From contig NZ_BAER01000046.1 in assembly GCF_000315055.1 (NCBI RefSeq), positions 1 to 35,557 on the forward strand: a stretch of DNA of 35,557 nt. Reading direction: 5' to 3'. The number at the start of each line of letters is the position of its first letter. Within the stretch, counting starts at the first letter, position 1. The DNA comes from Paraglaciecola polaris LMG 21857. Lineage in GTDB: Bacteria > Pseudomonadota > Gammaproteobacteria > Enterobacterales > Alteromonadaceae. The translations under genes and the position numbers were made by a program. Below the pieces are notes generated by a model that saw nothing but the letters and a program-made list of their open reading frames with translations, searched no databases and was not told the DNA's origin. Positions 8,801 to 15,856 of the stretch are shown piece after piece.

Positions 8801-9003
8801 TCCCTATCGAAGATAGGATACAAACTGATACAAACGTACTATATACAATGACCGGTAGCTCAACGGCAACCGTCTCAACTAAGGGGCTCATGCCGACTGA
8901 TGCATTACCCAAGGGTCAGTTTTATTCACTAAACGTAAGTTTCACAGCCAGCAATGGAAAGACTTATAACGACAGTATTGAGCACTTTGTTTTAATAAAA
9001 TAG
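5881..9003 (+). CDS. FG-GAP/UnbV lipoprotein with Big2-like Ig domains
   Basis: A 1040-residue paralog of the preceding gene. The signal peptide ends in a good lipobox (ALFAC), so it is a likely lipoprotein. A beta-rich N-terminal domain (about 35-135) is absent from the first paralog. Seven calcium-type repeats follow (DIDQDGDYDF, DYDNDGDLDM, DMDLDGDLDL, DLNGDNIDDI, DIDNDGDLDM, DFNNDGHQDL, DFDLDGNLDI). An insert near residues 400-533 again carries GVYFGHVGNDHWRAAL. An UnbV domain ends near 735 (SLLNIAHFGLGKED, VRWRNGETV). Two Big2-like Ig domains then follow (about 745-825 with WHSNDPTVAQISPSG; about 835-915 with LSWTSSAPEIASVDADG), and a beta-rich C-terminal region to 1040. An alternative ATG at 5893 has GAG nearby. 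This is a surface protein, probably for binding; the two genes probably arose by duplication. Confidence 0.87.
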   Translation: MSIKMTGKPFTKTLFISALLLLQFALFACGQSEESLSNITLTPSSPVEFDYEITGSKTKKLIFEIDNPGQSANLSLLDNDQVLVDNLNISQTGSQTISVLVRFNALGNRRLQLKTINSPLTIKTFTVEDIEHLPIPQFKDISVQAGLDKVNSIKYGGPSVADIDQDGDYDFIVNNHNAESSKIYWNNGDGTITKYKDDLSRWFMQDLHGTALGDYDNDGDLDMVLTRGGGNGTNPSVSYFYQNDNSNFVRYTGDVGIDRGARGRGARYSDMDLDGDLDLMLVNETGLANQKPQHFFYENNGQGGFTFKSVPGIQDVRSSRALVSDLNGDNIDDIVMYGPLSVWQGNGDFTYTDISDSIPSNIRALNSVMAVTDIDIDNDGDLDMYLARGKEFEHGKGETPSVDFDPIARNFSLKTRGYKGVDEFSFKASGALKLHNYHFLGQNGFRGKAYPIYLGKDKISTDVPSGGTLEFDKTNAQGWPDDISADGVYFGHVGNDHWRAALVRNGDIFWSYFFTLSGVEEATPNFIPENRNIQDVLLENRDGKLVDVTQQWNIPAGGNALGVTTGDFNNDGHQDLFVYRWGLVEKRISDLMLLNTGRGSFETVTMHGASDLGGPGFGDMGQAFDFDLDGNLDILSGSEYGQWYLYSNQPVIGNNYALVRVGYSPENHVDALGAQITLQTASHTYQKRIGSAGEVFSQSLLNIAHFGLGKEDKISHIQVRWRNGETVSFSNKQANKIFDTNALDPATLAINTQDLAPRSGDTLQLKVTATPENASQDVHWHSNDPTVAQISPSGLLKMVGKVGESTMIMATSTKNGLSAKAKITVHQWYAKPITSVTLSASKTKLIVGEVQRINANIAPEGPDNAQLSWTSSAPEIASVDADGTLHALTQGQVKISAQAEENADFHDELQFTVEADVKPYIKIENLPELNKTPIHAGQTFEVHVNYHAGTGNKVIAADEGGLRVWFRHFKTQRIPIEDRIQTDTNVLYTMTGSSTATVSTKGLMPTDALPKGQFYSLNVSFTASNGKTYNDSIEHFVLIK

Positions 9004-9013
9004 CGACTGAATA

Positions 9014-9047
9014 ATGAGTACTGGCGGACAAATGCGCTAGTACTCAT
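9014..9047. terminator. Strong hairpin between convergent genes, likely bidirectional terminator
   Basis: ATGAGTACTGGCG (9014-9026) pairs with CGCTAGTACTCAT (9035-9047) as a 13-bp stem with a single G-U pair and an 8-nt loop. It begins 10 nt after the stop of the long lipoprotein gene and lies between convergent genes. No T-run follows on either strand, so its terminator activity is inferred from position and stability. Confidence 0.55.
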
Positions 9048-9061
9048 CTGTCCATGCAATG

Positions 9062-9286
9062 TTAGCTTAGGGTCATAGCTCGACGTCCCCACAATATTAA
9101 ATCAAGTCCAGATGAATAATCTGTTCCTATGACTCGGTTAATGACCTTTGAATTCAAGTAAAGCGCCTTAGGCAGGGATAACAATGAGATGTACACCCAT
9201 GTTTCGTTAACGGCTTGCATGCCATAAACTGACGCCTCCCCAAAAGTTTTAACTGAGCGGAGATTATTATCCCCTGTAAGCTGGAG
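9062..9286 (-). pseudogene. Orphan open frame, possible gene remnant
   Basis: In the gap after the lipoprotein gene, a minus-strand frame stays open for 74 codons from a TAG at 9289-9287 to a TAA at 9064-9062. Its translation looks protein-like (for example VNETWVYISLLSLPKALYLN, and IGTDYSSGLDLILWGRRAM). The only in-frame ATG with reasonable length is at 9220 (52 residues), and it has no ribosome binding site at proper distance. It may be the 3' remnant of a lost gene or a chance open frame. I do not recognise the family. Confidence 0.25.
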
Positions 9287-9348
9287 CTAGACCCTTATCA
9301 ATATCCACTCAAATAAATCAAACCTACAAAACTAAAAACGACCGTAAA

Positions 9349-10263
9349 CTAGCCCTTGGTACTCAGGATTGGCGCAAAGACGTGCTCCCACAGCTGTTGA
9401 TATCGCTCTCTATGCCAGCCGATATGACCAATACGTTTTTGCCCTATATCCTTAGGTTCGATGACGTGCCGTGTAACACTTGCGCCAGTAAATTGCGCGT
9501 GCAGCATGTCGACGTTTTTCAAGGACATCATTTCGTCATCACTAAACGCCAGTGAATAAATGGGCAAACTGACACTGCCAAAGCGCTCTTTTAACCACTG
9601 CCCCTCCCCTTCAACAGCATAGCCATCTTTTAAACACCAACGACGCCATTGCATCATAACGCCCTTAGGTAAATCACACAGAACATTCAGCTTATTACCA
9701 GGAAAATAACCTAATAAGGGCACCGTCATCGGCACTAAGAAATACCATAAAAACCAAGATACACGCTTGGTACTCGGTGAGTTATACCACCAAGTCCCCG
9801 TACCAACAGCCACAGTAATTGCACGAGATATTTGCTTGGTATCAGGCATCATGCCCAGCATGTGTCCGCCAACACTGTGGCCTATCCAAATACATTCTAG
9901 GCCAGAAAATTGCTGTTCAACCGCATCAAGGACCACAGGACAATCGTTACTTGCCCAGCTAAGCACATCACTTTTACATTGCTTCACGTGCCCATCGGTA
10001 GACAAACCAATACCGTCATAATCAAACGTCACCGCGTGATAACCTTGTACGGTCAACCAAATGGCGAAATCTTGATATAAGTGCTGTGCAACGCCAGTAG
10101 CGGAGGCAATAATACAGACCCCTTTCACACACGCAGTTTGGCTGTGAAAAACAGTTATCGCCACAAAGTGCCCGGCTTCTGTGACAAGCTTCTGCACTTG
10201 CCCCTCGGAATGAGTGGCTGCTTGTTTATGCTGAGCACTTACGCCATTTTCAATTGCATTCAT
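9349..10263 (-). CDS. Alpha/beta hydrolase (COG4757-like)
   Basis: A 304-residue cytoplasmic alpha/beta hydrolase. After the first strand comes an ATGVAQHLYQDFA motif (about residues 54-66) of the kind found in COG4757 hydrolases, then VTFDYDGIGLS near 78-88. The nucleophile elbow is GHSVGG (about 128-133), giving Ser as nucleophile. A late acidic segment (FSDDEMM) and a C-terminal IGHIGWHRE offer the Asp and His of the triad. The middle carries an aromatic lid region (WFLWYFLVPMTVPLLGYFPG). The natural substrate is unknown; lipid-like esters are plausible. It is divergent from the marR-crotonase operon across 233 bp containing palindromes, which suggests shared control by the MarR protein. 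ATG at 10263 is the only good start. Confidence 0.85.
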   Translation of the reverse strand: MNAIENGVSAQHKQAATHSEGQVQKLVTEAGHFVAITVFHSQTACVKGVCIIASATGVAQHLYQDFAIWLTVQGYHAVTFDYDGIGLSTDGHVKQCKSDVLSWASNDCPVVLDAVEQQFSGLECIWIGHSVGGHMLGMMPDTKQISRAITVAVGTGTWWYNSPSTKRVSWFLWYFLVPMTVPLLGYFPGNKLNVLCDLPKGVMMQWRRWCLKDGYAVEGEGQWLKERFGSVSLPIYSLAFSDDEMMSLKNVDMLHAQFTGASVTRHVIEPKDIGQKRIGHIGWHRERYQQLWEHVFAPILSTKG

Positions 10264-10329
10264 CTCGTACTTCCTACTATTAGCGTGTCAAATGGTAAGC
10301 CCCTTGCGGCATTTCTATATATGAACATC

Positions 10330-10353
10330 ATTTATTTCGCATGTAAATTAAAT
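10330..10353. promoter_or_regulatory. Imperfect 24-bp palindrome, candidate MarR operator (hydrolase side)
   Basis: An ATTTA...TAAAT palindrome with central CATG: 18 of 24 positions match their reverse complement. It lies 66 nt upstream of the hydrolase ATG, where it could overlap that gene's promoter. It shares TTTATTTCG with the second palindrome at 10453-10474. An inverted copy, CGAAATAAA, sits at 10365-10373. Confidence 0.45.
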
Positions 10354-10452
10354 TAATTCACTAACGAAATAAAAACAAATAACGCTTGATATTTCCCCAC
10401 AAAAAAGCAATATTCAGCCCATAAAAGACAGCTAAAACTTGCTGATAACAAT

Positions 10453-10474
10453 TTTATTTCGTACATTAAATAAA
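10453..10474. promoter_or_regulatory. 22-bp palindrome upstream of marR, candidate autoregulatory operator
   Basis: Perfect 7-bp arms TTTATTT and AAATAAA flank an 8-bp centre, ending 22 nt before the marR start codon. The size and position are typical for a MarR dimer site that would block the promoter of marR and its downstream crotonase. The related sequence at 10330-10353 would serve the divergent gene. This is a pattern observation; binding is inferred. Confidence 0.5.
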
Positions 10475-10496
10475 TAACTTTGCGATAAACACGTTA

Positions 10497-10964
10497 ATGA
10501 AAAAACAGCTAAAAATATTCCATTTATTGCAACTTGCCCATGCTGCTTTGTTTAAAGCGGCTGATCGTAAACTCAAAAGTGAGATGCAAATAAGCACTAC
10601 CCAGTTAGGCGTGCTTTTCTCACTTGCAAAGTGTGACAACGCGCCAATTACAGCCATAGCGGATCAACTAAACATGAGCTACTCAAGCATGTCTGGGGTC
10701 GTTGATCGCATGTCCAAGGCTGAACTGGTTAAACGTGAAAAAAACCCAAACGATGCTCGGGTGCAAAACGTTATTTTACTGCCTAAGGGCAAAGCGTTAT
10801 GTGAGCAGTCCAGTCATCAGGTAAGAAATATCAATCGCGCTTTACTGAGTGAATTCAGTATTGGGGAACAAGAAACCATTGCTCGATTCTTAGTTCATGT
10901 AGCAAAAAATGCTGAAAAAATTGTCGCCAGCGATAACTCACCACCATCAAAAAAGGAAATCTGA
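10497..10964 (+). CDS. MarR-family transcriptional regulator
   Basis: A 155-residue winged-helix regulator. The winged helix runs about residues 33-100: ISTTQLGVLFSLAKCDNAPI, then the recognition helix region AIADQLNMSYSSMSGVVDRM, and the wing VKREKNPNDARVQNVILLPKG with the family's DxR core (NDAR). Flanking helices at both ends would form the dimer interface. MarR proteins usually repress their own operon and respond to small phenolic or acyl ligands. The stop overlaps the start of the next gene (TGATG), so the two are translationally coupled. Candidate operators lie upstream at 10453-10474 and 10330-10353. The ligand is probably a substrate or intermediate of the crotonase or hydrolase, which is inference. 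Confidence 0.88.
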   Translation: MKKQLKIFHLLQLAHAALFKAADRKLKSEMQISTTQLGVLFSLAKCDNAPITAIADQLNMSYSSMSGVVDRMSKAELVKREKNPNDARVQNVILLPKGKALCEQSSHQVRNINRALLSEFSIGEQETIARFLVHVAKNAEKIVASDNSPPSKKEI

Positions 10965-11722
10965 TGTCATCCATTCTCATTGTAGAAAAGAAAAACCGCG
11001 TTATGCGCCTTACGATTAATCGTCCTGAGCTTAAAAATGCACTCAATCGTGCCTTATATGCGGCACTGGCAGATGCGTTAGCAGAAAGCCAATCAGACCC
11101 ACAGATCCGAGCGGTGTTGCTGACCGCCACAGGCGATACGTTTACCGCAGGTAACGATTTAGATGACTTCATAAATCCGATTGAAGAGACAGGTACCCCT
11201 TCCGTCATTCGCTTTTTAAAGGCAATTTCAGAGTGCGAAATGCCCATTATCGTGGCGGTTAATGGTCCTGCTATTGGTGTGGGCCTGACTATGTTATTGC
11301 ACTGCGACATGGTTTACGCATCAAAGAGTGCACGCTTTCGTGCGCCATTTACTCATGTAGGCTTAGTGCCTGAAGCCGCTTCGAGTCTGCTGCTTCCTTT
11401 AGCGGTGGGAAATGCCTGGGCGAATGATTTGATGATTGCAGGACGCACCTTAACCGCTGAAGAAGCCCTTAGTGCAGGGCTAATTTCCCGTGTATTCGAG
11501 GATGAAGCCCTTGTATCAGAAAGCCTGAAAGTAGCGGAACAGGTCGCTAGTTTGGCGCCTAACTCAGTCAAGCAATCCAAACGTTTGATCCGCGGCGTCA
11601 CCAAAGAGCAGGTAAGAGACCAGATGAAACGCGAAGGGGTAATATTCGCCGAACAATTGGCCTCAGCGGAGTTTAAGGAATCCGTTGCGGCGTTTTTTGA
11701 AAAGCGCGGGCCTAATTTTTAA
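10964..11722 (+). CDS. Enoyl-CoA hydratase/isomerase (crotonase) family protein
   Basis: A 252-residue crotonase-fold enzyme acting on acyl-CoA thioesters. The oxyanion-hole segments are GDTFTAGNDLDDF (about residues 57-69) and NGPAIGVGLTMLLHCDMVYA (about 105-124). In classical enoyl-CoA hydratase the two catalytic glutamates sit in GCEL and QPEI; here these positions are GVGLTM and RAPF, so both are absent. A glutamate instead occurs in GLVPEAASS (about 136-144), the position used by delta3,delta2-enoyl-CoA isomerases of the ECI2/yeast Eci1 type. An isomerase role is therefore more likely than hydration. The ATG overlaps the marR stop and has AAGGAAA about 5 nt before it. Regulation by the upstream MarR is likely. 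Confidence 0.87.
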   Translation: MSSILIVEKKNRVMRLTINRPELKNALNRALYAALADALAESQSDPQIRAVLLTATGDTFTAGNDLDDFINPIEETGTPSVIRFLKAISECEMPIIVAVNGPAIGVGLTMLLHCDMVYASKSARFRAPFTHVGLVPEAASSLLLPLAVGNAWANDLMIAGRTLTAEEALSAGLISRVFEDEALVSESLKVAEQVASLAPNSVKQSKRLIRGVTKEQVRDQMKREGVIFAEQLASAEFKESVAAFFEKRGPNF

Positions 11723-11876
11723 TGGCGCCTAGGCGGTCAAAATAATTACACAGTATAACTGCCAGCGTCACATATACGATAAAACGGGCGGGTAGAAGCA
11801 CCAGCAATTTAACCTGTCAATCATAGGTGAACATTGTATTACCCAACAAGAAACGTTGAATGTTGGGGGGCAGCGA

Positions 11877-12650
11877 ATGTATAAATCGATCTTACTTATT
11901 GGGCTAATATTTTCGCTGAAATGCTCATTAACATTCGCTTATGAAGACAAAATTGAGCGCGTTGGTTATAGCCAATCAAAAATACGCTAATGTCCGTTAA
12001 AAAATGCTATCAACGACGCTCAGGCTATCGCTGGCCGTTTTACGGAACTCGGTTTTAGGGTGAGTACCGTTATCGATAGCCAAGCGCTTGAACTAAAAAA
12101 TTCAGTGGATAAATTTTACGCCGATATCCAGCAGATAAAATCAGGCCAGGCTTTGGCCGTATTTTATTATGCGGATCACGCAATTCAAATTGAATACCAC
12201 AATTACCTGGTCCCACTGAATATGCAGTTTTCCAGTAGCCAAAGCTTCATGGCTGGCTTATTTGACATCAACACTTTATTTTCAGCAACTTGCCAACACG
12301 CAAAATATTATCATTCTCGATGCATGTCGCCACAATCCCTTTGTAATGTGGCACTCGGAGAAAAAAATCCGTCTCAGTTGGTTTGGCTCCACTTAAAACC
12401 CCCTCAGGAACATTGATCGCATATGCCACAGCGCCAAGCGGGGTGGCATATGCGGGAGAGCTAAAAACGGTATCTATACCAAATATTTACTGCGTCATAT
12501 CAGCAAAGAAATAAGCGTTGAGGAGCTTTTTAAAAAAGTTAGCAAAGGAGTAGCTAAAGAAACGCGTAACCGGCAGATCCCCTGGGGCATTCATCGTTGC
12601 TGCAAGAGGTTTTTATTAACCCGCCTCGAAGTTGTGCGAGGATTTTGTGA
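11877..12650 (+). pseudogene. Caspase-family (peptidase C14, metacaspase-like) pseudogene
   Basis: Reconstruction across frames recovers a secreted caspase-like protein. ATG at 11877 follows GGGGGG; a signal-like MYKSILLIGLIFSLK starts the protein. TAA at 11988 breaks it at codon 38, where the family motif PLKNAINDAQAIAGRF then resumes in the same frame. FYYADHAIQIE holds the catalytic His (family FYYAGHG, so the Gly residues are lost). Frame then shifts by +1 to IIILDACRHNPF with the catalytic Cys codon at 12325-12327. After a TAA comes a frame with GTLIAYATAPSG (near 12408), a shift to NGIYTKYLL and RNRQIPW, and a last shift to SSLLQEVFINPP ending in TGA at 12648. At least four lesions make it non-functional. 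The order matches intact p20-type caspase proteins of bacteria. Open fragments such as 12060-12416 are not real genes. Confidence 0.85.
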
Positions 12651-13161
12651 CCGAGAAATTTTTTAATACCGATGGTCGGGCGTTGATGCGCACGTTTTAT
12701 CCCTATATCTGCAACATCCGTAAGGAATGGAATAATGCCGAGCAATACGTTCAAGTGGTGACTTATTATCTGGGAGAAAATGTCGATATATGTAATGAAT
12801 GAAATAACCTCGCCCAGACCCCACGCCAATAAAAATTGACGGATTGATAGGTTTGATTTATCTGCTATATGACTGCTAACGAGTTTCCCTGCATATTATA
12901 GTCATGTGCCCACTAATAATTATCAGCAATACCCTAGCATCCATGAATAATATGCTCAGCCCTCACCCACAATAATGCTCAAGTAATAGTTGCTGAACGA
13001 TGACGTTTGTTAACGGCTGTATTCAACAGATCCGCTCAAGAGCGTTTAAGCATTGAGTAAAACAGGATATAAGTCACTTCGCAGGTATAAGACTTTCACA
13101 TCAGCATCCTATTAGGCTAAAGTGCCGTTTTGCTAAGCTATCTTCAATAAGGAATCAATTC
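12651..13161. other. Intergenic region, no gene supported
   Basis: About 510 bp follow the caspase remnant. A frame starting with GTG at 12647, overlapping the remnant's TGA, stays open for 51 codons to 12802 (TEKFFNTDGRALMRTFYPYI is part of it). It has no ribosome binding site and no recognisable family, and may be another decayed piece. The rest is AT-rich with nothing clear except the ribosome binding site AAGGAA ahead of the ACT-domain gene. Confidence 0.35.
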
Positions 13162-13563
13162 ATGTCCGGTATAACCGAATTAGCGCAATTACTTAAATCC
13201 ATGTCTCCGCATTTACAAGACGGTGAGTATGCTTTTTGCACCGTCGACGGTAACGTGGCCGATTATACCCATTTAAACCCTGTGTGTTTTTTCAAAGAAT
13301 CAGAAGGATTAACATTGATCCTGTTAGCTGACGCCGCTCAAGATGCAGGCATTGCATTTGAAGGCACGTATAAGCAAATTACTTTGACTGTGCACTCCAG
13401 TTTAGAAGCGGTTGGACTTACCGCCGCTATTGCCGAAAAGCTCACGCAAAACGGTATCAGCGCCAACGTGGTAGCAGCGTATTATCATGACCACATTTTT
13501 GTGCCCACCGCTAAAGCCGAACAAGCTATGTCTGCGTTAGGTGAATTCGCCACACTGAATTAA
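13162..13563 (+). CDS. ACT-domain protein (DUF2241/COG3602 type)
   Basis: A 133-residue cytoplasmic protein of the DUF2241/COG3602 type. It has two ACT-like halves: residues about 10-55 (LLKSMSPHLQDGEYAFCTVD, NPVCFFKESEGLTLIL) and about 68-130 (ITLTVHSSLEAVGLTAAIAE, ISANVVAAYYHDHIFVP). The motifs DGEYAFC and YHDHIFVP are the recognisable signature of this family. ACT domains usually bind amino acids; no enzymatic domain is attached here, so a small-molecule-binding role is inferred and the ligand is unknown. AAGGAA lies 8 nt before the ATG at 13162. It appears monocistronic, with a hairpin about 100 bp downstream. Confidence 0.88.
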   Translation: MSGITELAQLLKSMSPHLQDGEYAFCTVDGNVADYTHLNPVCFFKESEGLTLILLADAAQDAGIAFEGTYKQITLTVHSSLEAVGLTAAIAEKLTQNGISANVVAAYYHDHIFVPTAKAEQAMSALGEFATLN

Positions 13564-13666
13564 AGAGCATTAAACGCGATAACGCCCTCAATATTGTTAT
13601 AGAGAGTATGAGTGTGCTCGCTTTATCGGCATTCAAATTTTTGATTGAGGCGAAACCAGTTTAATA

Positions 13667-13692
13667 CGAAACCGTCGTGTCGAACGGTTTCG
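13667..13692. terminator. Hairpin between convergent genes
   Basis: CGAAACCGT (13667-13675) and ACGGTTTCG (13684-13692) form a perfect 9-bp stem with an 8-nt loop. It lies between the ACT-domain gene and the convergent esterase remnant, so it may terminate both. No clean T-run follows on the plus strand. Confidence 0.5.
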
Positions 13693-13782
13693 GGCTATTG
13701 CTCAGTGTAACCGTACATATTTAGCGGTTTTATTGCGGATTATTAGAATACACAACCCCATTAAACCCTTGGGCTAGTTCCT

Positions 13783-13812
13783 GTGTCAGTATCAGTGTCA
13801 GTGTCAGTATCT
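13783..13812. repeat. Short tandem hexamer repeat (GTRTCA, about 5 copies)
   Basis: GTGTCA, GTATCA, GTGTCA, GTGTCA, GTATCT in a row. It ends 5 bp from the ancestral stop codon of the esterase gene on the minus strand. It is non-coding as the sequence stands, so no phase-variation role is claimed. Confidence 0.6.
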
Positions 13813-13817
13813 CTACC

Positions 13818-14639
13818 CTACTTTCTGTACAGCCAATCTAAACCTTGAATCACGGTCGTAGGGAACGCTGTTGTATGGGTTGCATTCTCAATCACCGAAA
13901 ATTTAAGGGTTATTAGCTAACTTTGTTGCTGCTCAATCTTCTGCGCTAACGCCTTGGCACCCGCCAACATATCTTGCTGCTGCCCAAACTCAGGTGACTC
14001 TTGCGCACCAACTGCCATATACACACGCTTGGCGAGTTCACTTTTCACAACAGACTGCGTCAAAATATCATTATCAGCAAACCAAACAGATGGGCTACCA
14101 ATAATATAATTGCTAAACATGTCTGGTTGGCTGAATAGAATATAGGCCCCAAAAAGCCCGCCCAATGAATTCCCGACAAAAGTACGTTTTGCTGGATCGG
14201 CACGATAGTGCGTTTCAATGTAACTAAACACCGTCTCGCGGATAAAAGTAGCATGTTCAGCGGCCTTACCAGTCATTAGCTTCCAGTCATGTACTTTACG
14301 CTGAGTGTAATCTCGCACTCGACTTTGCGCCCCTTTTGAGCCCTTATCGTATGAAATCGCTACGATAATAAACTCCTGCATCGTACCGCTGTTCATAGGA
14401 AAACGCGTGGCACCTGAGATAAGTTGAAAACTGTATAAAGCATCAGTGAGGTAAATCACCGGATAGGTTTGGCTTAACTGGGGATCATATGAGCGTGGAA
14501 GCTTAATAAATAACGGGTATTCCCGTCCGCTAACGGGATCCGTAATATCGAGTACTTTGCTTCTTGGGATCGCAAAAGATGATTGCGCTTGGCATTGTGC
14601 ACACAGCAGTAAAATCACTATCGTCAGAAGAAACTTCAA
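13818..14639 (-). pseudogene. Esterase-like alpha/beta hydrolase truncated by an in-frame TAG
   Basis: A secreted alpha/beta hydrolase of the COG2819 (IroE/esterase D-like) type. The signal peptide is KFLLTIVILLLCAQCQAQS. GNSLGG holds the nucleophile Ser; IYLTDALYSF and GSPSVWF are family-like. The frame stops at TAG 13919-13917 after EQQQS. Translation beyond it stays in the same frame for 33 codons and reads LKFSVIENATHTTAFPTTVI and GLDWLYRK to a TAG at 13820-13818, which is the expected C-terminus with the catalytic His. The current product would therefore lack that His and is probably inactive. TTG at 14639 with AAGG 9 nt upstream is the best start; a TTG at 14687 is an alternative. It follows the HDOD gene by 65 nt and may be cotranscribed with it. 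A sequencing error is possible. Confidence 0.68.
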
Positions 14640-14704
14640 ATAACCAAGCCTTAAGAACAAATCTTGTAAATGTTGACGGTTACACAAAAGTGCTTCACTT
14701 TAAA

Positions 14705-15856
14705 TTAAACAGCTGAAAGCGCTACATCATGTTCAATATTCAATTTTTGCAGCAGAAATTTCCTCGCATCAGGGCGTAATTTAGTTTGCGCTAATAACGG
14801 CAGCAACTCTTCGGGTTGAATATGACCACCTTGATAAGACAAACTGATTTCGCTGATAAGATTGGCTTCAAACAAAGTCGCCGATAAGGGTTCAAGTTCG
14901 TCCAACCGGCCGATATCTGCTACTTGCTCTTGCACCACATTGACAATGAGCATAGGCATATTCCATATTTTCATCAGCTCGACACTCAGGCGCATAGACT
15001 TTTCACTTAGAAATTTCTTAAACACCAGAGAGTCTTGTTTGAAATCCGGATCGATTTTTTTAAATGCTTCCACCATGAATTGAAAAATCACCACCTTACC
15101 TAAATCATGCATTAACCCAATGGTGTAGGCAGCGTCACCATTTTGCTTACGCTGCGTGGCAAGTGATTTAGCGATGCTGGCTACATCTTGACTATGCAAC
15201 CAGATTTTTTCGCCGAAGGTCTTAAAATAAACGGGCTTTTGCTGACATAAGTTTTTAATAAAACGATTGAGCACAAATTCTTTAATGTCGTCAGCACCCA
15301 TAAACATAAAGGCTTGCTGTAAATTGGTAATCTCTTTATCACCACGTTTATAGGCTGGGCTATTGGCTTTTTTCATTAATTCAGTGGCTATGCTCGGTTC
15401 TTTTTCGACCACCTTGATAAACGCTTGCAAATCAAAATCAGGATTGTTCAACAAGTTAGTCAATGCCACGACTGATTGCGGTAACACGGGGAAATGAGTT
15501 AACACACTCTCTGGAGATTTGAGCGCATGATTCACCCGCGTTAAAATATACTGTTCAATAGGATTTAATGTGGTGCTAGTTTGTGATGGCCCAAGCAAGT
15601 AATCGTAAAATAGAAAGTCCAACCGATTCAACGAGCCGACGCTAATATTCACCGTACGTTTAGGCAGTGGAATATCGTATTCGCCAGTGTTCTCCTCAAT
15701 TTTAGAACTGTGTAACCTTTGCTGCATATCCGCTTGCAGTGACGGATTGTTTCCCGGCACTGTCTTGTTGTTAGCCCTATCATTAGCGGCGGCATTTTTA
15801 TGGCTACTTTGATTACTGCCACGCCTAAAAAGACGAGAAATTAATTTACCGAACAT
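14705..15856 (-). CDS. HDOD-domain signalling protein
   Basis: A 383-residue cytoplasmic protein. The first 80 residues are polar, low-complexity linker (RRGSNQSSHKNAAANDRANN). The HDOD domain, a catalytically dead relative of HD phosphohydrolases, covers about residues 105-320: FPVLPQSVVALTNLLNNPDF, then SIATELMKKANSPAYKRGDK, then LHSQDVASIAKSLA and TIGLMHDLGKVVIFQ. The AYTIGLMHDLGK motif keeps an HD-like pair. HDOD proteins act in second-messenger signalling, chemotaxis and stress pathways through protein contacts; the partner is unknown. The ATG at 15856 has a weak ribosome binding site. An inverted repeat with 13-bp arms lies 50-91 nt upstream and may be an operator. The gene leads a possible two-gene unit with the esterase remnant. 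Confidence 0.88.
   Translation of the reverse strand: MFGKLISRLFRRGSNQSSHKNAAANDRANNKTVPGNNPSLQADMQQRLHSSKIEENTGEYDIPLPKRTVNISVGSLNRLDFLFYDYLLGPSQTSTTLNPIEQYILTRVNHALKSPESVLTHFPVLPQSVVALTNLLNNPDFDLQAFIKVVEKEPSIATELMKKANSPAYKRGDKEITNLQQAFMFMGADDIKEFVLNRFIKNLCQQKPVYFKTFGEKIWLHSQDVASIAKSLATQRKQNGDAAYTIGLMHDLGKVVIFQFMVEAFKKIDPDFKQDSLVFKKFLSEKSMRLSVELMKIWNMPMLIVNVVQEQVADIGRLDELEPLSATLFEANLISEISLSYQGGHIQPEELLPLLAQTKLRPDARKFLLQKLNIEHDVALSAV

Noticed and set aside
8542-8912. Minus-strand open frames inside the long UnbV gene and similar antisense frames elsewhere
   Set aside because: They lie opposite strong coding regions, lack ribosome binding sites and have no family features.
11726-11735. CGCCTAGGCG palindrome after the crotonase gene
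   Set aside because: No loop for a hairpin and only 10 bp; no functional context.
12060-12416. 118-codon open frame as a real gene
   Set aside because: It is an internal piece of the decayed caspase gene; its GTG start is the middle of the domain.
13783-13812. Hexamer repeat as a phase-variation tract
   Set aside because: It lies outside every coding frame and 6-bp units would not shift a frame anyway.
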